From NCBI GenBank assembly GCA_002343425.1, contig DDSO01000140.1:1649-13450 (forward strand): a DNA stretch of 11,802 nt, read 5' to 3'. Made by a program: the position numbers and the translations under genes. The notes beneath the pieces were generated by a model that searched no databases, was not told the DNA's origin, and saw only the letters and a list, made by a program, of their open reading frames with translations. Source of the DNA: Brevundimonas sp. UBA2388. Lineage in GTDB: Bacteria > Pseudomonadota > Alphaproteobacteria > Caulobacterales > Caulobacteraceae. Positions 1 through 8,177 of this stretch are shown here, piece after piece; positions within the stretch are counted from its first letter, which is position 1; each line of letters opens with the position of its first letter.

Positions 1-997
1 GGCCGAGGTCTGCGACCCCGGCACCAAGGTCGTGACCATTGGGTCGGCCAACGACATCGCCCTGTACCGGGAGCTCATGCGCCGCGGCGTCAGCGAGTAT
101 CTCGTCCCGCCGCTCAGCCCGCTGCAGCTCATCCGGTCGATCACCAGCCTCTATGCCGACCCGTCGGCGCCGTTCACCGGCCGCCAGATCGCCGTGGTCG
201 GCGCCAAGGGCGGCGTCGGCGCCTCCACCCTCGCCCACAACCTGGCCTGGGCGCTGGCCGAGCGCCTCCAGGCGGGCGTCGTCCTCGCCGACTTCGATCT
301 GCCGTTCGGCACCGCCGGCCTCAATTTCAACCAGGACCCCCTGCAGGGCATGGCCGACGCGCTGGGCCAGCCCGAGCGTCTGGACCCGGTGCTGATGGAT
401 CGCATGATGGTCCGCGTCACCGACCGCCTGTCGCTGTTCGCCGCCCCGGCGACGCTCGACCAGGACTTCGACATCCATCCGGACGCGTTCGAGGAGGTCG
501 CCCAGAAGATCCGCTCGGCCGCGCCCTTCGTGGTCCTTGACCTTCCCCACGCCTGGAGCGCCTGGAAGCGGAAGATGCTGGTGGCGTCGGACGACCTGGT
601 GATCGTCGCCACGCCGGACCTCGCCTCGCTGCGCAACGCCAAGAACATGATCGACCTGATCAAACAGGGCCGGCCGAATGACGCGCCGCCGCGGCTGGTG
701 CTCAACCAGGTCGGCGTCCCCGGACGTCCGGAAATTCCGGCCAAGGACTTCGGCGCGGCCCTGGGCGTTCACCCCAGCCTGATCATTCCGTTCGAGCCCA
801 AGGTCTTCGGGGCCGCCGCCAACAACGGCCAGATGATCCTCGACGCCGGCGGCAAGTCCAAATCCGGCGAGGCCTTCCAGACCCTGGCCCAGATCGTCTC
901 GCGTCGCGAACTGCCGCTGATCGCCGGGCCGAAGGGCAAGGCGGGCAAGGGCGAGGGCAAGTCCCTGTTCTCCGGCCTGTTCAAGAAGAAGTCTTGA
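1..997 (+). CDS. cpaE: CpaE/TadZ-like Flp pilus localisation ATPase, 5'-truncated
   Basis: The frame is open from base 2 and enters from outside the window, so this is the C-terminal part of a longer gene. The GTG at 32 is internal, because the codons before it continue the same domain. The first ~45 residues look like the end of a receiver-like (atypical REC) domain (ALYRELMRRGVSEYLVPP). A ParA/MinD-type ATPase domain follows, with the deviant P-loop AKGGVGASTLAHNL at about 203-244. The signature lysine of KGG is kept, but the usual GKT/S is GAS. Next come VLADFDLPFG (switch I-like) and FVVLDLPHAWSAW (Walker B-like). The end is a Lys/Gly-rich linker and a basic amphipathic tail, SLFSGLFKKKS. 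Known for the family: CpaE/TadZ positions the Flp pilus assembly machine at the cell pole and is about 500 aa in Caulobacter. The next gene, cpaF, begins 3 nt after the stop, as expected in a tad/cpa operon. Identification is strong; whether it hydrolyses ATP is open. Confidence 0.93.
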   Translation, partial: AEVCDPGTKVVTIGSANDIALYRELMRRGVSEYLVPPLSPLQLIRSITSLYADPSAPFTGRQIAVVGAKGGVGASTLAHNLAWALAERLQAGVVLADFDLPFGTAGLNFNQDPLQGMADALGQPERLDPVLMDRMMVRVTDRLSLFAAPATLDQDFDIHPDAFEEVAQKIRSAAPFVVLDLPHAWSAWKRKMLVASDDLVIVATPDLASLRNAKNMIDLIKQGRPNDAPPRLVLNQVGVPGRPEIPAKDFGAALGVHPSLIIPFEPKVFGAAANNGQMILDAGGKSKSGEAFQTLAQIVSRRELPLIAGPKGKAGKGEGKSLFSGLFKKKS

Positions 998-1000
998 CGC

Positions 1001-2614
<1,614 letters not shown>

Positions 2615-2619
2615 GGCGG

Positions 2620-3597
2620 ATGCTTCCGATCCTCGCCGCGGTTCTGGCGTTCATAACGGTCGGTGGACTGGGCTGGGCCCTGGTCGGCGGCGGCGATTCC
2701 AGCGAGGCGGCGGTCAAGCGCGCCCAGACATTCGGCGGCCCCAAGCAGAACAACGCCGCAGCCAGGAAGGCGGCCGCGGCCAATACGCCCGAGGCGCGCC
2801 GCAAACAGATCATGCAGCAGCTCCAGGAATCGGAGCGGGCCGAGCGCAAGGCGCGGATCAGTCTTGCCGCCAAACTGAAGCAGGCCGGACTGGCCACCAA
2901 GGTCTCGACCTTCTGGATTATCAGCGGCGTGCTGGGCGTGATCGCCTTCCTGTTTCCGCTGCTGTTCGGGCTCAACATCCTGATCGGTCTGGGCGCGGCC
3001 GTCGTCTTCGGCCTGGGCTTTCCGCGCTGGGTCGTCGGCTTCCTCGGCAAGCGGCGGATGAAGAAATTCTCCGGCCATTTCGCCGACGCCGTCGATGTCA
3101 TCGTACGCGGCATCAAGTCCGGCCTGCCGGTTCACGACTGTTTCAAGATCATCGCCCGCGAGAGCCCGGCGCCTCTCGGCCCCGAGTTCCAGAAGCTGGT
3201 CGAAGGCCTCGGCGTGGGCCTGACGCTCGCCCAGGCGCTGGACAGGATGTACGAGCGGATGCCGACGCCGGAGCTGAAATTCTTCTCCATCGTCATCGCC
3301 ATCCAGCAGAAGACCGGCGGCAACCTGGCCGAGGCGCTGAACAATCTTTCGGTCGTGCTGCGCGCCCGCAAGATGATGGGCGAGAAGATCAAGGCCCTGT
3401 CGTCCGAGGCGACGGCGTCCGCGGGGATCATCGGCTCGCTGCCGCCCGCGGTGATGATCCTCGTCAGCCTGACGACGCCCGCCTACATGGCCAAGCTTTT
3501 CACTGATCCGAGGGGCCAGTTCATGCTGCTGATCGCCGTGGCGATGATGGCCTTCGGCGTCTTCGTGATGAAGAAAATGATCGCGTTCAAGTTCTAG
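2620..3597 (+). CDS. tadB: TadB inner-membrane platform protein (T2SSF family)
   Basis: A 325-aa type II secretion system F-domain protein, called CpaG in Caulobacter naming. It has one N-terminal membrane segment (residues ~2-22), then a charged cytoplasmic stretch rich in Ala/Lys/Gln/Arg (~30-90). Two closely spaced membrane segments (~98-134) come before the T2SSF domain (~153-283; FADAVDVIVRGIKSGLPV, QQKTGGNLAEALNNLS). Two C-terminal membrane segments lie at ~267-290 and ~300-318. Known for the family: TadB and TadC form the inner-membrane platform on which the CpaF ATPase acts to insert Flp pilin. The conserved G(L/M)xxxxxF-like and TGGNLAEAL patterns fit TadB better than TadC. The ATG lies 5 nt after the cpaF stop, so the two genes are surely co-transcribed. 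Confidence 0.95.
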   Translation: MLPILAAVLAFITVGGLGWALVGGGDSSEAAVKRAQTFGGPKQNNAAARKAAAANTPEARRKQIMQQLQESERAERKARISLAAKLKQAGLATKVSTFWIISGVLGVIAFLFPLLFGLNILIGLGAAVVFGLGFPRWVVGFLGKRRMKKFSGHFADAVDVIVRGIKSGLPVHDCFKIIARESPAPLGPEFQKLVEGLGVGLTLAQALDRMYERMPTPELKFFSIVIAIQQKTGGNLAEALNNLSVVLRARKMMGEKIKALSSEATASAGIIGSLPPAVMILVSLTTPAYMAKLFTDPRGQFMLLIAVAMMAFGVFVMKKMIAFKF

Positions 3598-3613
3598 GGA
3601 ACGGCTGGGTCCA

Positions 3614-4603
3614 ATGGTCGAGTTTTTCACCAACGCGCAGAACCTGCTGAGCCTCGGCGTGGGCGTGCTGGTGTTCGCCACCCTGGTGACCTTGCTCGGC
3701 TCGTTCGGCGGCGGCGCCAAGCTGGAAGGGCGGTTGAAGGCCGTGTCGGTGCGGCGCGAAGAGCTCAAGCGGCGCTCGCGTCAGGCTATCGCCGCCCAGA
3801 ACAGCGGCCCCCAGGCGCTTCGCCATTCGGACGAGGGTTTCAAGAAGCGCGTCGTCGAGCGGCTGAACCTGACCAAGCTGCTGGAAGATCCCAAGGTCGC
3901 CGAGAAGATGGCCCAGGCCGGCTATCGCGGACCCAAGCCGCTGACGACCTTCTATTTCTTCCGCTTCTCGATGCCGTTCGTCTTCCTCGGGGTGGCGGTG
4001 TTCTACCTGTTCATTTTCAACGATTTCGGCCTGCCCGTCATGACCCGGCTGACGGCCTGCATGTTCGCGGCGGTGATCGGGTTCTATGCGCCGAACATCT
4101 TTCTCTCGAACCGCATTTCAAAGCGGCGCGCCTCGATCATGCAGGCGTTTCCGGACGCGCTCGACCTGCTGCTGATCTGCGTTGAGGCCGGCATGTCGAT
4201 CGAGGCGGCGATCCAGAAGGTCAGTCAGGAGATCGGCGGCTCGTCCATCGACCTCGCCGAGGAACTGACCCTGCTGTCGGCCGAGCTCAGCTATCTGCCG
4301 GACCGCCGCATGGCCTATGAGGGCCTCGCCAAACGGACCAACCATCCGGGCGTGAAGTCCGTCGCCACAGCCATGACCCAGGCCGAGACCTATGGCACCC
4401 CGCTGGGCACCGCGCTTCGCACCATGGCCAAGGAAAACCGTGAAATGCGTCTGTCGGCGGCCGAGAAGAAGGCGGCGGCCCTGCCGGCCAAACTGACCGT
4501 GCCGATGATCCTGTTCTTCCTGCCGGTGCTGTTCATCGTCATTCTGACCCCGGCCATCATCAGCATCCAGGACACGATGGCGGCCGGCGCCGCGGGCGGC
4601 TGA
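3614..4603 (+). CDS. tadC: TadC inner-membrane platform protein (T2SSF family)
   Basis: A 329-aa second T2SSF-domain protein, CpaH in Caulobacter naming and partner of TadB in the Flp pilus platform. Predicted membrane segments are at ~9-29, ~113-135, ~142-163 and ~296-317. The F domain lies between the third and last segments (~178-305). Its start reads FPDALDLLLICVEAGMSIEAA, which is highly characteristic of TadC, and it later reads QAETYGTPLGTALRTMAKE. The ATG is 16 nt after the tadB stop, preceded by a purine stretch (GGGAACGG) that may serve as a weak ribosome binding site. This is the last tad gene visible: the next gene is on the other strand, with its stop codon one base away. The TPR gene tadD and pseudopilin genes that often follow tadC are not here. 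Confidence 0.95.
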   Translation: MVEFFTNAQNLLSLGVGVLVFATLVTLLGSFGGGAKLEGRLKAVSVRREELKRRSRQAIAAQNSGPQALRHSDEGFKKRVVERLNLTKLLEDPKVAEKMAQAGYRGPKPLTTFYFFRFSMPFVFLGVAVFYLFIFNDFGLPVMTRLTACMFAAVIGFYAPNIFLSNRISKRRASIMQAFPDALDLLLICVEAGMSIEAAIQKVSQEIGGSSIDLAEELTLLSAELSYLPDRRMAYEGLAKRTNHPGVKSVATAMTQAETYGTPLGTALRTMAKENREMRLSAAEKKAAALPAKLTVPMILFFLPVLFIVILTPAIISIQDTMAAGAAGG

Positions 4604-4604
4604 T

Positions 4605-5039
4605 TCAGGCTTCGGCGGCGGCCTTCCAGGCGTCGGCGACGGCGTCGACCGCCTGGCGCAGATGCCTGCGGTGCTTGTCAAAATACATCTCGCCCCGCAG
4701 GCCCGAGAAGATGAAGCCATTGGCGACGATGCAGCTGTTCGGCTGTTCGAGTTGCTCGATCTCGAAATAGCGCAGCGAGCGGAACCACAGGCCGCGGCTC
4801 TCGGCCCAGACAAGCTGTGAATACGGCTGCCAGTCGCCGACGCGGGTGGCGGCGCGGCGCTCCGGCAGGCCCTCGATCTGCTCGGTCAGTTCGATACCGG
4901 CGCCGAAGGCGATCGTCCCCTCGAGGCCGGTCTCGACCGGATTCCAGCGGTCCCAGCCCGGCAGATCCGCGATCAGTTCCCAGATCTGGTCAGGGGTGGC
5001 GCGCACGCCGATGCGGCGCTCGATACGGGCGATTTCCAT
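4605..5039 (-). CDS. SRPBCC (START/Bet v1-like) domain protein
   Basis: A 144-aa cytoplasmic protein with the N-terminal pattern of the SRPBCC/polyketide-cyclase-like superfamily: IERRIGVRATPDQIWELIAD, then LPGWDRWNPV, a Trp/Pro-rich segment typical of these small hydrophobic-cavity folds. The C-terminal long helix reads HRRHLRQAVDAVADAWKAAAE, with which such domains normally close the ligand pocket. No catalytic residues can be assigned, and the ligand is unknown. It begins 45 nt after the stop of the upstream MFS gene on the same strand, so the two probably form one transcript. Its stop is separated from the convergent tadC stop by a single base, leaving no room for a terminator between them. 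Family membership is fairly sure; the specific function is not recognisable. Confidence 0.85.
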   Translation of the reverse strand: MEIARIERRIGVRATPDQIWELIADLPGWDRWNPVETGLEGTIAFGAGIELTEQIEGLPERRAATRVGDWQPYSQLVWAESRGLWFRSLRYFEIEQLEQPNSCIVANGFIFSGLRGEMYFDKHRRHLRQAVDAVADAWKAAAEA

Positions 5040-5084
5040 GGCCTCGATCTGCCACGGCTTTGGGACCGGGAAAAGGCCCGACCG

Positions 5085-6386
5085 TCAGCGATTGCCTTCA
5101 GGGCCGGGCTGGGACGCGGGCGGGGTCTCGGGCGACGGCGTCTCGTCGCGGTCGGGCAGGTCCGGCGGACCGGCGCGCAGTCGCGGACTGATGAAACAAA
5201 GGGCGGTCGCGACGGCCAGCAGGACGGCATTGGCAATGAAGGGCGCGGGCTCGGCCAGCTCGTACAGGGCGACGCCGATCACCGGAGGCGCGAGGAAGCT
5301 CAGTCCGGCCAGCGACATCATCAGCCCGGCAATCGCCCCCTGCTCGTGCGGGCCCACTGACAGGGATGAGCCGGCCGTGAATCCGGGACGGGCGAAGCCC
5401 ACGCCCATCGACACGACCGCATAGCCGACGACAACCCCGTAGTAGCCGGGGGCGGCAATGCTCATCAGGTTGCCGACCAGCGCCAGGGCCGCGCCCCAGC
5501 GCATCAGGTCCGCGGGCTGCAGCTTGAGCAGCGGTATCAACCCCCACTGCGCCATCAGGGTCGCGGCGGCGCCGGCCAGCATGGCGATGCCGATGAAGGG
5601 CTGGGCGTCGCGCACGGCGATGCCGGTGGCCGACAGCTCATCGATGATATGGAAGCCCAGCACCGAGATGTTGGCCGCCTGGGCGCCGGTGACGAACAGG
5701 CCGTAGAGCAGATAGCCGCGCACGCGCGGGTCCTTCCACAGGCCCTTGCCCGCGTCGCCGCGATGGCCGCTGGGCGAAGGGACGCGCACGACCTCCCCGC
5801 TGGGCAGTTTGCGCCAGACGACGACCAGCACGACCAGCCCGAACAGGGCGAAGGCGTACATGGGCCCCGCCAGACCGATCAGCGGCAGGACGAAGAACGG
5901 CGCCAGGGCCGGACCGATCACCGTGCCGAGTCCCTGGGCAGAGGCCAGCAGGGACATGGCCTGGGTCCGCTGTTCCGGCGTCGTGCGGTCGGCGACATAG
6001 GCCTGTGAGGCGATCGGGGCGGCGGAACCGAAGACGCCATAGATGGTCCGCGCCACGCCCATCAGGATGAAGGCCAGCCCGGCGCCCAGCCACTGTTCCA
6101 GCCCGGAGGTGGCGGCGAGGCCGAAGCCGCTCATGGACAGGATGAAGCCGCCCAGGCCGATCATCATCACCCGCTTGCGGCCGAGCCGGTCCGACAACCG
6201 GGCCCAGAAGGGCGAGGCGACCGTCCACATCAGGGCCGAGATGGCGAAGGCCCCGGCCACCAGCGTGTCCGACAGCCGGAACTCGCGCCCGATGGCCGGC
6301 AGCACCGACTGAAGCGCCATATTCCCCGCCGCCGCGATCAGGCTGACGGAGAAAAGGATGGCGAAGGCGGGAGAGCGCAGGTTCAC
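5085..6386 (-). CDS. MFS transporter, DHA1/TetA-like drug exporter type
   Basis: A 433-aa, probably 12-helix inner-membrane transporter. MFS motif A is clear between helices 2 and 3 (ARLSDRLGRKRVM, with D66, R67, G69, R70). A motif-C-like antiporter signature follows in helix 5 (QGLGTVIGPALAPF, residues ~151-164). This signature is known from proton-coupled drug exporters such as TetA and Bcr. A long cytoplasmic loop (~192-220) lies mid-protein, and the C-terminus is a Pro/Glu-rich tail. The substrate cannot be told from sequence. The start is GTG: an in-frame TAG lies four codons upstream, no other start codon lies between, and the next ATG would cut into helix 1. No Shine-Dalgarno precedes it, and a leaderless transcript is plausible (see the 6386-6421 entry). 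The SRPBCC gene follows 45 nt downstream. Confidence 0.9.
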   Translation of the reverse strand: MNLRSPAFAILFSVSLIAAAGNMALQSVLPAIGREFRLSDTLVAGAFAISALMWTVASPFWARLSDRLGRKRVMMIGLGGFILSMSGFGLAATSGLEQWLGAGLAFILMGVARTIYGVFGSAAPIASQAYVADRTTPEQRTQAMSLLASAQGLGTVIGPALAPFFVLPLIGLAGPMYAFALFGLVVLVVVWRKLPSGEVVRVPSPSGHRGDAGKGLWKDPRVRGYLLYGLFVTGAQAANISVLGFHIIDELSATGIAVRDAQPFIGIAMLAGAAATLMAQWGLIPLLKLQPADLMRWGAALALVGNLMSIAAPGYYGVVVGYAVVSMGVGFARPGFTAGSSLSVGPHEQGAIAGLMMSLAGLSFLAPPVIGVALYELAEPAPFIANAVLLAVATALCFISPRLRAGPPDLPDRDETPSPETPPASQPGPEGNR

Positions 6387-6421
6387 CGGGGGAGTCTAGG
6401 CCTGTCCGCGGGGCGCGTCTC
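6386..6421 (-). promoter_or_regulatory. Candidate leaderless promoter of the MFS gene, with overlapping GANTC site
   Basis: Reading the minus strand, GAGACG (6421-6416) resembles the -35 consensus TTGACG (4 of 6). After 16 nt comes CTAGAC (6399-6394), or one base on TAGACT (TATAAT 4 of 6), as a -10. A start site about 6-7 nt further falls on the GTG start codon at 6386. This fits the missing ribosome binding site and the in-frame stop just upstream, and leaderless mRNAs are common in Caulobacter. A GANTC methylation site (GACTC on this strand, 6396-6392) overlaps the -10. Elements were matched by eye; confidence is modest. Confidence 0.35.
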
Positions 6422-6487
6422 CCCCCTCGCCCTTGCCTAACCCGCTCCTGTCCGCGACGGTGACAGCCTCAGATTTCGGGGACCGCC
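6387..6487. promoter_or_regulatory. Divergent intergenic region, MFS gene / M20 amidohydrolase
   Basis: These 101 nt separate two divergent starts and must carry or overlap the promoters of both transcription units. The minus-direction candidate is described separately. In the plus direction I could not find a convincing -35/-10 pair. The only notable element before the amidohydrolase ATG is the purine run GGGGA at about 6478-6482, a possible weak ribosome binding site. Confidence 0.4.
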
Positions 6488-7801
6488 ATGACCATCCGCC
6501 GCCTGCTCGCCGTCTCCACCCTGTCGTTGGCGCTGTCCGCCGGCTTCGCTCACGCCCAGAGCCCGGTCGCCCTGGATCGGATCGAGGCGGCGGTCACCGC
6601 CGGCACGCCGCGCGTCGTCGCCTGGCGCCGCGACCTGCACGCCAACCCCGAACTGGGCTTCGCCGAGACCCGCACCGCCGCCCTCGTGGCCGAGCATCTG
6701 CGGGCGCTGGGCATGGAGGTCCGCACGGAGGTGGGCAAGACCGGCGTCGTCGGCGTGCTGCGCGGCGGCCGGCCCGGCGGGGTGGTGGCGCTGAGGGCCG
6801 ACATGGACGCCCTGCCGGTGCTGGAGGCCACGGGCCTGCCCTTCGCCTCGACCGCGACCGGGACCTATATGGGCAATTCGGTGCCGGTGGCCCACGCCTG
6901 CGGCCATGACGCCCATGTGGCCATGCTGATGGGCGCCGCCGAGGTTCTGGCCGGGATGCGCGAGGACATCCCCGGGACCATCGTCTTCATCTTCCAGCCC
7001 GCCGAGGAAGGGGCGCCTCCGGGCGAGCCGCTGGGCGGAGCCCGGCTGATGATCCAGGAAGGCGCGCTGGCCAATCCGCGGCCCGACGCCATCTTCGGCC
7101 TGCACGTTGTGCCGGGCCGGCCCGGTTCGGTCTTCTACCGTCCCCGCGGATTCATGGCCGCCTCGGACCGGGTCGACATCACCCTGCACGGCCGCCAGAC
7201 CCACGGCGCCTGGCCGTGGAAGGGCGTCGATGTCATCGCGGTGGCGTCCCAGATCGTCCAGACCATCAACACTCTGACGGCGCGGACCATCGACCCGACC
7301 ACGACGCCGACGGTCTTCACCATCGCCACGATCGACGCGGGCGTGCGCTACAACATCATTCCCGAGGACGCGACGCTGTCCGGCACCTTGCGCACCTTCG
7401 ACATCGCCCAGCGCGACGATCTCGTGCGCCGCGCCGGCATCGCCATCGACAATGTCGCGGAGACCTATGGCGCGACGGCCGAGTTCACGGTGCGCCAGAA
7501 CGCGGCCCTGGTGTTCAACAATGAGGAACTGTCCGCCTGGCTGGCCCCGGTGCTGACCGAGGCGGCGGGCGCAGGCAACGTCAATCCGGCCACGCCACCG
7601 ACGACCGTGGCCGAGGATTTCAGCTATCTGTCGCAGGAGGTGCCGGGCGTCTTCTACCACCTCGGCGGTTCCAAGGATGGGGTCGACCCGACCACCTCGC
7701 CGCCCAACCATTCGCCCGGCTTCGACGTCAATGAGGCCGTGCTGCCGCTCGGCGTCCGCACCCATGTGCTGAGCGCCATCCGGTTTCTGGAACGCGACTG
7801 A
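6488..7801 (+). CDS. Exported M20D family metallo-amidohydrolase
   Basis: A 437-aa enzyme of the M20D peptidase/amidohydrolase family (hippurate hydrolase, IAA-amino acid hydrolase and N-acyl-amino acid deacylase relatives), which hydrolyse N-acyl or amide bonds with a two-metal centre. A Sec signal peptide is evident: MTIRRLL, a hydrophobic core, then AHA|Q at about residue 23, so it acts in the periplasm. Metal-site residues are all visible: C138, H140 and D141 in HACGHDAH, E173/E174 in QPAEEG, H206 in FGLHV, and H408 in NHSPGF. The dimerisation lid domain (~223-335; LHGRQTHGAWPWKGVD) is intact, as is AEDFSYL (~375-381). The length is as expected once the leader is added. The substrate is unknown. 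A 64-codon gene follows after 3 nt. In contrast, the M20 member at 8178-9338 (DapE) has no leader and is cytoplasmic. Confidence 0.93.
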   Translation: MTIRRLLAVSTLSLALSAGFAHAQSPVALDRIEAAVTAGTPRVVAWRRDLHANPELGFAETRTAALVAEHLRALGMEVRTEVGKTGVVGVLRGGRPGGVVALRADMDALPVLEATGLPFASTATGTYMGNSVPVAHACGHDAHVAMLMGAAEVLAGMREDIPGTIVFIFQPAEEGAPPGEPLGGARLMIQEGALANPRPDAIFGLHVVPGRPGSVFYRPRGFMAASDRVDITLHGRQTHGAWPWKGVDVIAVASQIVQTINTLTARTIDPTTTPTVFTIATIDAGVRYNIIPEDATLSGTLRTFDIAQRDDLVRRAGIAIDNVAETYGATAEFTVRQNAALVFNNEELSAWLAPVLTEAAGAGNVNPATPPTTVAEDFSYLSQEVPGVFYHLGGSKDGVDPTTSPPNHSPGFDVNEAVLPLGVRTHVLSAIRFLERD

Positions 7802-7804
7802 CCC

Positions 7805-7999
7805 GTGGCCGACGAACTGGAAAAGTTGAAAGCGCGCCGGGTGACGGCCCTCTATCGCCTCGATCTGATCGGCAAGGGCGCCCGGCTGACGTATGAGGAC
7901 GGCACGCCGGTCGACATGAAGTCGGAACGGGTCCGGCTGGAGGAGATGGTGGCCGACCTCGACCGCCGGATCGCGAGGCTGGAGGCCACGCTGCACTGA
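7805..7999 (+). CDS. Small charged protein, helix-hairpin-helix shape, unknown function
   Basis: A 64-aa protein starting with GTG 3 nt after the amidohydrolase stop, most likely translated by re-initiation. It reads as an N-terminal helix (ADELEKLKARRVTALYRLD), a short Gly-rich turn and β-hairpin (ARLTYEDGTPVDMKS, residues ~26-40), and a C-terminal amphipathic helix (LEEMVADLDRRIARLEATL). The order helix, VTY-x-G-x-x-V hairpin, helix resembles the fold of gpW-type phage head-tail connector proteins. This is a shape argument only; no phage gene is nearby and I do not claim homology. High charge and no membrane segment suggest a cytoplasmic protein, unlike its exported neighbour. Codon usage (G/C third positions) matches neighbouring genes, which supports a real gene. 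The function is not recognised. Confidence 0.72.
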   Translation: MADELEKLKARRVTALYRLDLIGKGARLTYEDGTPVDMKSERVRLEEMVADLDRRIARLEATLH

Positions 8000-8000
8000 G

Positions 8001-8030
8001 GGGCGGTGGTGAGCCGCCTCACCCCCCTCC
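8001..8030 (+). terminator. Terminator-like hairpin after the amidohydrolase unit
   Basis: A GC-rich stem begins 2 nt after the stop of the small gene. GGTGAG (8008-8013) pairs with CTCACC (8018-8023) around a CCGC loop. The stem can be extended outward through the G-run at 8001-8006 and the C-run at 8024-8030, with two mismatches. No U-tract follows, so intrinsic termination is uncertain. Confidence 0.35.
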
Positions 8031-8031
8031 C

Positions 8032-8160
8032 GCTCATCCCCGCGAACGCGGGGATCCAGTTCTTTGGGTGATGGTTCGGTGCTGAAGGGGCTGTCCGCAT
8101 GTCCGGAAACGCCGGCGTCACGCTGGACAGCACTGGGTCCCCGGGTTCGCGGGGATGGGC
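8032..8160. repeat. Nested palindromic repeat element (REP/MITE-like)
   Basis: Two arms in inverted orientation, 8036-8060 and 8132-8156, match at 23 of 25 positions. The match continues outward for 3 of 4 more bases on each side. Each arm is itself a palindrome. The left has a perfect 9-bp stem, ATCCCCGCG/CGCGGGGAT (8036-8055), with an AA loop. The right has a 6-bp stem, TCCCCG/CGGGGA (8138-8155), with loop GGTTCG. A further inner inverted pair, CTGTCC (8091-8096) and GGACAG (8125-8130), nests inside. The whole lies between two convergent genes, a typical place for REP-type elements, and could fold in either transcript to end transcription or protect 3' ends. Similar CCCCGCGAACGCGGGG palindromes are common in many proteobacterial genomes. 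No clear target-site duplication is visible. The structure is certain from the bases; the class name is an inference. Confidence 0.8.
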
Positions 8161-8177
8161 GGAAAATGGGACGTGAT

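Noticed and set aside
5040..5084. Terminator between the MFS and SRPBCC genes (CGGG/CCCG hairpin on the minus strand)
   Set aside because: The stem is only 4 bp with no U-tract, and the two genes look co-transcribed.
6437..7996. 519-codon open frame on the minus strand opposite the amidohydrolase and small gene
   Set aside because: It is a shadow of high-GC codon bias: His/Arg/Gly-rich, no recognisable domain, and fully antisense to two well-supported genes.
8032..8160. CRISPR array
   Set aside because: There are only two arms, in inverted rather than direct orientation, with no regular spacers and no cas genes.
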